From NCBI GenBank assembly GCA_947476695.1, contig CANJRD010000001.1, positions 62,001 through 126,000 of the forward strand: a DNA stretch of 64,000 nucleotides. The letters run 5' to 3'. Position 1 is the first letter of the stretch. The number at the start of each line of letters is the position of its first letter. A program made the position numbers and the translations under genes. Below the pieces are notes generated by a model. The model ran no database searches. It saw only the letters and a list, made by a program, of their open reading frames with translations, and was not told the origin of the DNA. The stretch is from Rhodospirillaceae bacterium (lineage in GTDB: Bacteria > Pseudomonadota > Alphaproteobacteria > Rhodospirillales > Rhodospirillaceae). Below, one piece after another: positions 51,302 to 63,818 of the stretch.

Positions 51302-51994
51302 ATGGTTGGGACTAAGACACCGCGCAACCTTATCCTGGCATCCTTGCCCGATCGGGACCTGATTCTGCTCAACAAGGATCTCATTCCATTGCCAATGCCG
51401 CGCGGCATGGATGTCGAGCAAGCGGATCGCCGCATCGCCAATGTCTACTTTCCCGAGACGGGTTTCATTTCCATCGTCGACGACATCGGCGCCGATCGGT
51501 CGGCAGAGGTCGGCCTGGTCGGTCGTGAAGGCATGTCGGGTCTTGCGATCGTCTTTGGCGAGGAGCGCTCGGCCTACGGTGCCTATGTGCAGCTGCCGGG
51601 GACGTGCCAAAGGCTGCCGGCGGCGAAGCTGCGCGCCGCAATGGAAAAAAGCCCCGCGTTGCGGCAGGCCCTGATGCGCTATGCGCACCGCTTCCTGGGT
51701 CAGGCCGCCCACACCGCTTCGACCAATGCGCGGGCCTCGCTGGATGAACGGTTGGCGCGATGGCTGCTGATGGCACACGACCGCGTCGATGGCGACGAGA
51801 TCGCGCTGACGCATGAGTGCCTGTCACTGATGCTCGGCGTCCGCCGTGCCGGCGTGACCGACGCCCTCGCGGTCATGTCGCGGCGCGGACTGATTGGCTA
51901 TCGCCGCGGCGTGATCACAATGCTTGATCGTGAAGGAATGCAGCGGCGCGCGAAGGGGGCCTACGGCAAGGCCGAGCGGAAAATGCTGATCTAG
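51302..51994 (+). CDS. Crp/Fnr family transcriptional regulator
   Basis: A 230-residue regulator. The sensing domain carries 'VYFPETGFISIVDDIGADRS' and 'AEVGLVGREGMSGLAIVFGE', the dimer helix 'LDERLARWLLMAHDRVDGDE', and the winged helix 'THECLSLMLGVRRAGVTDAL'. No Fnr-type cysteine cluster is seen at the N-terminus, and the arginine of cAMP pockets is not evident, so the signal is unknown. It is the same subgroup as the frameshifted gene at 49751-50465. No ribosome site is obvious before the ATG. A 26-base tandem repeat begins directly after its stop. Confidence 0.88.
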   Translation: MVGTKTPRNLILASLPDRDLILLNKDLIPLPMPRGMDVEQADRRIANVYFPETGFISIVDDIGADRSAEVGLVGREGMSGLAIVFGEERSAYGAYVQLPGTCQRLPAAKLRAAMEKSPALRQALMRYAHRFLGQAAHTASTNARASLDERLARWLLMAHDRVDGDEIALTHECLSLMLGVRRAGVTDALAVMSRRGLIGYRRGVITMLDREGMQRRAKGAYGKAERKMLI

Positions 51995-52046
51995 GCGGCA
52001 TACTGCGGCTGGAATTCGCTGCGGCATACTGCGGCTGGAATTCGCT
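51995..52046. repeat. Tandem direct repeat, two perfect 26-base units
   Basis: Units at 51995-52020 and 52021-52046 are identical, beginning GCGGCATACT and ending GGAATTCGCT. The first starts immediately after the regulator stop codon. This looks like a recent slippage duplication. Confidence 0.9.
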
Positions 52047-52172
52047 CTCGCGTCGGCGCTGGTCGATCCGACCCAGGTCGAGAGGATCGTCATCAATCTG
52101 TGGCGGATCGTCCCCGCCGACGAAACCGTCAACGCCCCACCGCGGGAGCGGCAGGGCGCTTTGGTGAAACGT
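52035..52172 (+). pseudogene. Possible remnant of a histidine kinase N-box
   Basis: One frame gives about 45 residues containing 'LVDPTQVERIVINL', like the start of the kinase N-box 'D-P-x-Q-V-E-x-V-x-x-N-L'. After it the match ends ('WRIVPADETV'), no start is present, and the frame runs into the convergent gene. Very tentative. Confidence 0.25.
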
Positions 52173-52178
52173 CTGTGG

Positions 52179-52526
52179 TTAGTCTTTGTGGATCGTTGTG
52201 GTGGAACTGGACGTGGAGCCATCCGGATTGACGGTGCGCTCACGCTCGCGCGTGACTTCCGATCCATCGGAATTCGTCGTCTTGGAGCGTGACTCCGCGC
52301 TGACGCCGCCGCCGGCGCTGCGCGTGACGCTTTGCTTGGAACGCGTTTCGCTGCCGTCGCTGTTGTAGGTCTTCGACTTCACTTCCTTGGATACGGTTGC
52401 GTCCGGCTCCATCAGTGAATGCTTCTGAATAGTTGTGGTCGTCTCGGTGCTGCTGCTGATCTGCGCAGACGCCCCGCCGGAGATGAGCGCACAGGCTGCA
52501 ACAGTCGCAATAAGAAATTTAGGCAT
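52179..52526 (-). CDS. Small secreted repeat protein
   Basis: A 115-residue protein with a Sec signal 'MPKFLIATVAACALISGGAS'. The mature part is Ser/Thr-rich and repetitive: 'SKTYNSDGSETRSKQS', 'SKTTNSDGSEVTRERE' and 'NPDGSTSSST', units of about 22-30 residues with the core N-S/P-D-G-S. Such sequences are usually extended or beta-stacking. The ATG at 52526 has a GGGAG site at the proper distance. Function unknown. Confidence 0.72.
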   Translation of the reverse strand: MPKFLIATVAACALISGGASAQISSSTETTTTIQKHSLMEPDATVSKEVKSKTYNSDGSETRSKQSVTRSAGGGVSAESRSKTTNSDGSEVTRERERTVNPDGSTSSSTTTIHKD

Positions 52527-52660
52527 TGATACAACTCCCATACCGTTCGCCGCAGCCACATGGTGTGGTGTGACCGCTTGGCATCCGAGTCAACGTGGCG
52601 CGGGGGACATAGGTCCTAGCGTGCGCTGCGTCTTTATGAGTTGGCGGAGAGGGGCGCCCC

Positions 52661-55195
52661 CTACAGCAGGCACGCGGCAGTCATATCGCTCACCACACCC
52701 TGGTCCCGGTTGTTCAGGAGGTGCTGGAGGAAGCCCGGGAAGGATTCGTCGGCTTTGATGACGTATTGCTGGCGCGCCGCGTCAGCGGGGATACCGGCTG
52801 CGGACTCGATCGCACGCGCATCGAGCCGGATCAGGCCATTGCCGGGGATCGCGTCGGTCTGAAAGCTGCCGAGGGTGGTGCCGTCGCGGGCATCCACCAC
52901 CGTCAGGGTCGCCGTTGAAGACGTGGCGCCCGTGTTGGCGACGACCACGGTGCTCGCATAGCCCTCAGCCTCGCGGACGGACGCGCTCACGGAAATCAAT
53001 GTCTTTTGATCCGTCGCCACGCCCTCGAAACACGTGCTGGCGTTGGTATAGGCGCCGCCGGAATTGCGCGAGAGCACGTTCTGGAACAACCCGTCCATCC
53101 CGGTCTCCATCGCAATCCCGTAGAAATTCTGTTTGGCCAGGGCCCGCGGGACAAAAGCGTCGAAGCGATGCGGCGTCGCCTCGCCCTCGATGGTGGCTAT
53201 CGCGAACTCGCGCACTGCTCCCGGCGGAATTTCCGGGCTTACCCAGGCCCCCAACGGCTGATCTTCGTAGTTCCCGAAGAGGGTCACCTTCACGGTCCCA
53301 GACGTCGTACCGGAGTTGTAGAAGCGCAACGTCGATTGCGCCAACGGCTGCAAGCTGGAGAGCAGTCCGCTGGCGCGCACCTCAGGATTTGCGGTGCCGT
53401 TACTCTGGCCGCTCAGCGCGCACATGGTTGTCATGTCGGACACCACGCCCGGGCGGCGGTTTGTCACCAGGTGCTGGGAAAAATATTTAGTGAATTTTGA
53501 GTCCGCGTTAAAGACGATGGTCGCCTGGTCATCGAGATTAAGATGATGCGACGGCGGCGATAAGGCGCCGCGCACAGATGGATTGTTGGTCGAATACACG
53601 ACCGTTTCCATCGCGGCTTCGCTGACGACGATCTGCAGGTTGGGGACCGCCGTGTTGGCGACGCCTGAGACGACCGGCAGAAAACCGGAGCTGAAGCGGC
53701 CGAGCTCGGTTCCCGTCGGCGCATCGCGCAGCAAGTAATTCATACTTGTCGTGCTGATGCTGAAATTGAAAAAGAAAACCGTGCTGGGGTAGCCGCTCTC
53801 CAGCCACGACGAATGGACATTCATGAGACGGTGAGCGTCCGCGGTCGTGCCGGTGTCGCATGTGCTGGCGTTGGTCAGCACCTCGACCCCACCGTCGAAC
53901 AGCACGTGTTGCAGATAGCCGTCGATGGTGGTCTCCGGCTCGACCTTCAAGCTGTAGGCGGCCGGACGCAGGTATCCCGCGGGCAGCGTGCCCTCGATGT
54001 CCCTGATAGAGAACTGTGGCGCAGCGCCGGGCGGGATCGACGGGCTCTGCCACATCACGACCGTCTGGCCGGTCGCGCCGTTGAGCAACGAGGCGGTCAC
54101 GGTGCCCGCCTTTAAGCCCGTGTTGTAGAACCGAATGTAGGAGTCCGGGCCGTTGCCGCCCGGGGGATACACATTGCCCAGCCGCGGCGGCGCCAGGGTG
54201 CGCCCACGCGGGAGCACGGTCGTGTGCAGGAACTCCGGCGGTGCTTCGACGAACGAGTCCGTGCCCGGCTGGGTCGCGCGCAGCTTGCACCTGCCCGGCC
54301 GGCGCGCCGAAAGCGCGGTGCCATCGACCGCGCAGATTTTCGGCGTATCCGAAACGAACACCACCGGCAGGCCCGAACTCGCCGTTGCGGCAAGCGTCAC
54401 CGGGGTATCGCCGATATTCATCGTGTCGGCGGGGCGCGTCTGCACCGTCACCGTTTGCTTCGCCGGCGCCGGGCCGGACAGATTGACGAAATCGGAATCC
54501 TGGTCTGACGAGAACGAACACACACGCGGGTCCGCGGCACGCTCTGCCTTGGAACGGATCACGCTTTCGCGCGTCACAAGGCCGCGGTCCTTGAACACCG
54601 CGAAGCCGGCATCGGTGAGCACCTCGAAGTACGAGATCAGGTGCTTGCCGCTTGGCGTCTGCACCCAGACCGAAACGTCGGACCATGTATCGAGCCCGAT
54701 ATGCGTGCCGATCTGCTGGCCTTCGGTAAGCCGCTCGCCGATCGCCAGCGGCTTCGAAAACTTCACGTGGAAAATGTTGATATGGAAATCCGGCTGCTCG
54801 TCCGGCGTGATCTCGATCTGGTAACCCAGGGTGCCCACGCGGATCGACCCGATCGTCCCGCTCACCGGCGCGTAAATCTTCACGCCTGAATCCGGCGCAA
54901 CGAAATAGTGCTTCATCGAGCTGCAGTTCTCGGCGACGCCGCGATCCCTGATCCCGTCGGTGCCGAACTGCGAGGAGTCCGAGTAATTGTGGCCGGCCAA
55001 CGAACGGAACTTGGATATCCGCGCGATCTTCGCCAACTCAATGTAGTTGGTGTTGACGAACTTCGGCGCGCCCAGGCTCACGTAATCATAGGCAGCGGAA
55101 GCGTCGCTGTTGAACCAGGCGACAACACCGATCGCGGACAGCGCGCACATCAGCGAGCGCGGCGTGAAAAACGTCCGGAGAAGTTTTGAAACCAA
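52661..55195 (-). CDS. Large secreted protein: degenerate LytM-like domain plus duplicated beta modules
   Basis: An 844-residue exported protein with a signal peptide cleaved near residue 34. Residues about 35-215 resemble the M23/LytM beta-hairpin fold ('KIYAPVSGTIGSIRVGTLGY' then 'INIFHVKFSKPL' and 'GQQIGTHIGL'), but the usual zinc-site H-x-x-x-D and H-x-H pairs are not clear, so it may be inactive. From about 330 on, a unit of about 250 residues occurs twice: 'YIRFYNTGLKAGTVTASLL' with 'SPSIPPGAAPQFSIRDIEG', and 'TLRFYNSGTTSGTVKVTLF' with 'SPEIPPGAVREFAIATIEG'. Each has 'TNASTC', and 'GVVSDMTTMCAL'/'GVVSDMTAACLL' closes each. It is probably an extracellular or surface protein. No family name recognised. 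Confidence 0.8.
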   Translation of the reverse strand: MVSKLLRTFFTPRSLMCALSAIGVVAWFNSDASAAYDYVSLGAPKFVNTNYIELAKIARISKFRSLAGHNYSDSSQFGTDGIRDRGVAENCSSMKHYFVAPDSGVKIYAPVSGTIGSIRVGTLGYQIEITPDEQPDFHINIFHVKFSKPLAIGERLTEGQQIGTHIGLDTWSDVSVWVQTPSGKHLISYFEVLTDAGFAVFKDRGLVTRESVIRSKAERAADPRVCSFSSDQDSDFVNLSGPAPAKQTVTVQTRPADTMNIGDTPVTLAATASSGLPVVFVSDTPKICAVDGTALSARRPGRCKLRATQPGTDSFVEAPPEFLHTTVLPRGRTLAPPRLGNVYPPGGNGPDSYIRFYNTGLKAGTVTASLLNGATGQTVVMWQSPSIPPGAAPQFSIRDIEGTLPAGYLRPAAYSLKVEPETTIDGYLQHVLFDGGVEVLTNASTCDTGTTADAHRLMNVHSSWLESGYPSTVFFFNFSISTTSMNYLLRDAPTGTELGRFSSGFLPVVSGVANTAVPNLQIVVSEAAMETVVYSTNNPSVRGALSPPSHHLNLDDQATIVFNADSKFTKYFSQHLVTNRRPGVVSDMTTMCALSGQSNGTANPEVRASGLLSSLQPLAQSTLRFYNSGTTSGTVKVTLFGNYEDQPLGAWVSPEIPPGAVREFAIATIEGEATPHRFDAFVPRALAKQNFYGIAMETGMDGLFQNVLSRNSGGAYTNASTCFEGVATDQKTLISVSASVREAEGYASTVVVANTGATSSTATLTVVDARDGTTLGSFQTDAIPGNGLIRLDARAIESAAGIPADAARQQYVIKADESFPGFLQHLLNNRDQGVVSDMTAACLL

Positions 55196-55447
55196 AGCTT
55201 ACCTCGGTAGGCGTGTGTGATATCCCCTCAACACGCCATCCGTCTTTGGCAGGCCGACGCTCTCACGCGCTAAATAAATATCCCCGATTCATCCGTTGAT
55301 TGAAAGAGTCCAGCGGCATCTATTGCCCTGCCTCACCATGACTTCGCCGATATTCAGCCGGCGTGTCAGTTAGACACGCGAGAATCCGACGCGGACGTTG
55401 CACCAGACTCCCGCAAGTCCCGTAGATCAATGATTTAGAGAAAGTTT

Positions 55448-55534
<87 letters not shown>

Positions 55535-55712
55535 GTACCGATCGGGACCGCGTGGGGACCGAGCCGGTGCAGGGCGTGACGGATAAGGGCCGCCTGCCGG
55601 TTTGTCAATGAGATCAGTGCCCTCACCCGTCTTTTTCGCTGCCGCCCGGCGTTGCCAGGGCGATTATTGTATGTCACTTGAGGGCCCTGGGTTTCTGGGG
55701 GCGAGAGACGCC

Positions 55713-56693
55713 ATGGCGAACAAACTAGTCACGATTTTCGGCGGTTCGGGCTTCATCGGCCGACATGTGGTGCGCCGCTTCGCGGCGGACGGCTGGCGGG
55801 TGCGGGTCGCAGTGCGCGATACGCGCGCGGCGGCGTTCCTGAAGCCGGCCGGCAACCTGGGGCAGATCGCCCTGGTACCCGCCTCGATCCGTGACGATGC
55901 CTCGGTCGCCGCCGCCATCGCAGGCGCCGATGCGGTCATCAACTGCGTCGGCGTCCTGTACGAGCGCGGCAACAGCACCTTTGAGGCGATGCACGTAGAC
56001 GGCGCGGCCCGCGTGGCGAAGGCCGCCGCGGCCGCCGGCGTCGAGCATCTGGTCCATATCTCCGCTTTGGGCGCGGCAGCGGATTCGCCCTCGACCTACG
56101 CCCGCAGCAAGGCCGCGGGCGAAGCGGCGGTGCAAGACGCATTCCCGACCGCCACCATCTTCCGCCCCAGCGTCGTGTTCGGCGCCGAGGACGGCTTCTT
56201 CAACCTGTTCGGCCGCATCGCTCAGCTGTCGCCGGTGCTGCCGTTCTTTACCGACATCGTGCCGCATGCCGAAGGCGGCGGCGGGCCGAAGTTCCAACCG
56301 GTGTTCGTGGGCGACGTCGCCAACGCGATCGGCGATTCGGTGATGAAGCCGGGCTATGCCGGAGAGACCTTCGAGCTGGGCGGCCCGCGCGTGTACGACA
56401 TGCGCGAGATCATGCAGATCGTGAACCGCGAGACGATGCGCGACCGCTGGATCATCGGAGTGCCGTTCATCGTGGCGCAAGTCAGCGCGGTGTTCGCGCA
56501 GTTCCTGCCAACGCCGTTGCTGACGCCCGATCAGGTGAAGCTGCTCAAGATTGGCAACGTTCTCGGCAACAAGGCGCCGGGGCTGGCGGAATTCGGCATC
56601 GTCCCGAGTTCGGCGGAAGCCATTGTCGGCAGCTATCTGAAGCGCTTCCGGCCCGTGCAGCAGGGCAAGCGCATACGCATCGCCGCGAAGTGA
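55713..56693 (+). CDS. NAD-binding complex I NDUFA9-like subunit family protein
   Basis: A 326-residue extended SDR without the usual tyrosine-lysine activity pattern being decisive. It has the cofactor loop 'VTIFGGSGFIGRHVVRRFAA', 'DAVINCVGVLYERGNSTFEA', 'VEHLVHISALGAAADSPSTY', 'ARSKAAGE' and 'PVFVGDVANAIGDSV'. Alphaproteobacterial members are relatives of the NDUFA9 subunit of respiratory complex I and may bind NADPH structurally. Start: ATG 55713, in frame with upstream codons that would add 37 odd residues. Convergent with uppP. Confidence 0.9.
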   Translation: MANKLVTIFGGSGFIGRHVVRRFAADGWRVRVAVRDTRAAAFLKPAGNLGQIALVPASIRDDASVAAAIAGADAVINCVGVLYERGNSTFEAMHVDGAARVAKAAAAAGVEHLVHISALGAAADSPSTYARSKAAGEAAVQDAFPTATIFRPSVVFGAEDGFFNLFGRIAQLSPVLPFFTDIVPHAEGGGGPKFQPVFVGDVANAIGDSVMKPGYAGETFELGGPRVYDMREIMQIVNRETMRDRWIIGVPFIVAQVSAVFAQFLPTPLLTPDQVKLLKIGNVLGNKAPGLAEFGIVPSSAEAIVGSYLKRFRPVQQGKRIRIAAK

Positions 56694-56713
56694 TCGCCGC
56701 GCATCCGTTTGAG

Positions 56714-57538
56714 CTAGAGAACGCCGTAAGCGATCACGAGCAGGTTGATCCCGATCAGCATGCGATAGATCGCGAACGGCATGAAACTGCGCCGCCGTAG
56801 CCAATTCATCAACATGCTCAGCAGTATGAGCGTGACGATGAAGGTGAGCACGAACCCAATCGCCGTGGGGATCGGCGGCACGCTTTCGCCCGCGCGCAGA
56901 GTCTGGGCGATCTGCCAGGCGCAGCTTGCGATCAACACCGGGATCGAGATGAGGAACGAGAAGCGCGCGGTGTCCTGGCGCTCATAGCCGAGCATGCGCG
57001 CCATCGCCGCCGAAGCCGCGATGCGGCCGACCCCGGGCACAAGTGCCAGCGCCTGCGCGATGCCAAGCAGCAACGCATCGCTGTAGCCTGCATGCTCGAC
57101 GCGCTTCACCGTCATGCAGGTGCGATCGAAGAAGAACAGCAGGAACCCGATGACGAACGTCGCCCAGGCGACGACCAGCGGCCCTTGCCAGGCGGTGCCC
57201 CAAACCTGATCGACGGCCAGGGCAAAGGCGATGCTGGGGAGCGTGGCCGCAAACAGTTGGAAGGCGAGACGCGCGCCCGGATCGCGCTTGCCTTTGGCCA
57301 TCCGGACCAGGCCACCGATCATGTCGCCCACGTCTTCCCAGAAGTAGGCGGCGGCCCCGAGGGCGAGACCGATGCGTACCCCCAAGCCCAAGGCCGGGGT
57401 TGAGGCGGCATCGATCGGGCCGACCGAAATCAACCCAGCCCAAGCGTTGAGCACAGCAATCTGGGCCGAGGACCCAATCGGCAGCACCTCGGCGAAGGCT
57501 TGCACCAGGGCAAGCACAATCCAATCAATGAAATCCAC
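56714..57538 (-). CDS. Divergent undecaprenyl-diphosphatase (UppP/BacA) family protein
   Basis: A 274-residue membrane phosphatase-family protein with about eight helices. Motif 1 is 'VQAFAEVLPIGSSAQIAVL', keeping Q13 and E17 (the Q/E-x3-E pair) and a serine, but with Gln26 where E. coli BacA has His30. Motif 2 reads 'VPGVGRIAASAAMARML' where the family has P-G-x-S-R-S-x-x-T; the arginine stays, both serines and the threonine position change. The C-terminal 'SFMPFAIYRMLI' is conserved. BacA recycles undecaprenyl pyrophosphate for cell-wall synthesis. The changes raise doubt about activity, so I give no symbol. Confidence 0.8.
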   Translation of the reverse strand: MDFIDWIVLALVQAFAEVLPIGSSAQIAVLNAWAGLISVGPIDAASTPALGLGVRIGLALGAAAYFWEDVGDMIGGLVRMAKGKRDPGARLAFQLFAATLPSIAFALAVDQVWGTAWQGPLVVAWATFVIGFLLFFFDRTCMTVKRVEHAGYSDALLLGIAQALALVPGVGRIAASAAMARMLGYERQDTARFSFLISIPVLIASCAWQIAQTLRAGESVPPIPTAIGFVLTFIVTLILLSMLMNWLRRRSFMPFAIYRMLIGINLLVIAYGVL

Positions 57539-57706
57539 CAGCCCCCGTCCCCAAACGCGGTGGTTCGACTAAGTCCATGATAACATTAGCGCGACTCCGG
57601 CCCTAGGGTGAAACCCGTGACAACATAGTTCACACCTGTGAACTAATTCTGCTGTCGGACCATGATATTTTTGCGCGTCTGGCGTGCTTGCATCCTGCCA
57701 CGAAAC

Positions 57707-57735
57707 ATATTAGGTCAATTTAACTGACCTAATAT
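57707..57735. promoter_or_regulatory. Perfect inverted repeat upstream of gltD, candidate operator
   Basis: Arms ATATTAGGTCA (57707-57717) and TGACCTAATAT (57725-57735) with a 7-base spacer, in an AT-rich stretch of a GC-rich genome. It is 70 bases before the gltD ATG and 170 bases from the uppP-like start. Its symmetry, position and strength mark it as a likely repressor or activator site; I cannot name the protein. Confidence 0.7.
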
Positions 57736-57804
57736 TTGATTTGCGGTAGCGGCGGGCTGAGATCGGCCTTAGTTTCCGCGCCCCTGCTGTTCAGGAGCTT
57801 GGCC

Positions 57805-59256
57805 ATGGCCCCGCGCGACATGCTGCAGTTCGTCCGTCTCGACGCCGCCCCACCGGCCAAACGCGACGCGGCGACCCGGCGCAAGGACTTCGGCGAGATT
57901 TACGCCGAGTACGCCGACGACAAGGCGGGCGATCAGTCTTCGCGCTGCGAGCAATGCGGCATTCCGTTCTGTCAGGTGCATTGCCCGGTGCAGAACAACA
58001 TTCCCGACTGGCTGAAGATGGTGGCCGAGGGCCGCCTTGAGGAAGCCTATGCGCTTTCCTCCACCACCAACAACATGCCGGAAGTCTGCGGCCGCATCTG
58101 CCCGCAGGATCGCCTGTGCGAAGGGTCCTGCGTGCTGGAGCAATCCAAGCACGGCGCGGTGACCATCGGCGCGGTGGAGAAGTTCATCACCGACACCGCC
58201 TGGGAGCGCGGCTGGGTGAAGCCCGTGCAGCCAGAGCACGAACGCCCCCAATCCATCGGCATCGTCGGTGCCGGCCCCGCCGGCATGGCCGCCGCCGAGG
58301 AACTGCGCAAGCTGGGCTATCAGGTCGAGGTCTACGATCGCTATGACCGCAGCGGCGGCCTGCTGATCTATGGCATCCCCAATTTCAAGCTCGACAAGGA
58401 CGTCGTGAACCGTCGCGTCGACCTGCTGGAGCGCGCGAAGATCACGTTCCACCGCAACGCCGAGATCGGCAAGACGCATACCTTCGCCGACCTGCGCCGC
58501 AAACACGCCGCCGTGCTGATCGCCACCGGCGTCTACAAGGCACGCGAGTTGACCGTGCCCGGCGTGGGCGCGACCGGCGTGTTCAAGGCGATGACCTACC
58601 TCACCGCCTCCAACCGCAAGAGCCTGGGCGACACCGTCGCCGACTATGACAGCGGCCTGCTGAACGCCGCAGGCAAGAACGTGGTCGTGATCGGCGGCGG
58701 CGATACCGCGATGGATTGCGTGCGCACCGCCATCCGCCAGGGCGCGAAGTCGGTGAAGTGCCTGTATCGCCGCGACCGCGAGAATATGCCCGGCTCGCAG
58801 CGCGAGGTCGCCAACGCCATCGAAGAGGGCGTTGAGTTCCTGTGGATGAGCGCGCCGGAAGCGGTGCTGCACGACAACGACACGGTCGCCACCGGCGTGC
58901 GCGCGCTGCGCATGCGATTGGGCACCCCCGACGCTTCGGGCCGCGCCAAGCCGGAAGAGATCGAGGGCTCGCAGTTCGTGGTGCCGGCCGACATGGTGAT
59001 CGAAGCACTGGGCTTCGACCCGGAAGACGTGCCGGCGCTGTTCGACGAACCGGCGCTGGGGGTCACGCGCTGGGGCACGCTGAAGACGGACTATCGCACC
59101 ATGCAGACGACGATGGAGGGCGTGTTCGCCGCCGGCGACATCGTGCGTGGCGCGTCACTGGTCGTCTGGGCAATCCGCGACGGCCGCGACGCCGCCGCCC
59201 ATATCCACGCCTATGTGCAGGCGACCGTCGTCGATCAAATGAAGAAGGCTTCGTGA
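57805..59256 (+). CDS. gltD: Glutamate synthase (NADPH) small subunit
   Basis: A 483-residue flavoprotein giving electrons from NADPH to the large subunit. The N-terminal cysteines for two [4Fe-4S] clusters are in 'SRCEQCGIPFCQVHCPVQNN' and 'VCGRICPQDRLCEGSC'. FAD loop: 'GIVGAGPAGMAAAEELRKLG'; NADPH loop: 'VVVIGGGDTAMDCVRTAIRQ'; the final FAD motif is 'GVFAAGDIVRGASLVVWAIR'. The ATG at 57805 has an AGGAG site; an earlier frame start at 57736 is unlikely. It precedes gltB by two bases. With GltB it makes two glutamates from glutamine and 2-oxoglutarate, central to ammonia assimilation. Confidence 0.96.
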   Translation: MAPRDMLQFVRLDAAPPAKRDAATRRKDFGEIYAEYADDKAGDQSSRCEQCGIPFCQVHCPVQNNIPDWLKMVAEGRLEEAYALSSTTNNMPEVCGRICPQDRLCEGSCVLEQSKHGAVTIGAVEKFITDTAWERGWVKPVQPEHERPQSIGIVGAGPAGMAAAEELRKLGYQVEVYDRYDRSGGLLIYGIPNFKLDKDVVNRRVDLLERAKITFHRNAEIGKTHTFADLRRKHAAVLIATGVYKARELTVPGVGATGVFKAMTYLTASNRKSLGDTVADYDSGLLNAAGKNVVVIGGGDTAMDCVRTAIRQGAKSVKCLYRRDRENMPGSQREVANAIEEGVEFLWMSAPEAVLHDNDTVATGVRALRMRLGTPDASGRAKPEEIEGSQFVVPADMVIEALGFDPEDVPALFDEPALGVTRWGTLKTDYRTMQTTMEGVFAAGDIVRGASLVVWAIRDGRDAAAHIHAYVQATVVDQMKKAS

Positions 59257-59258
59257 CC

Positions 59259-63814
<4,556 letters not shown>

Positions 63815-63818
<4 letters not shown>

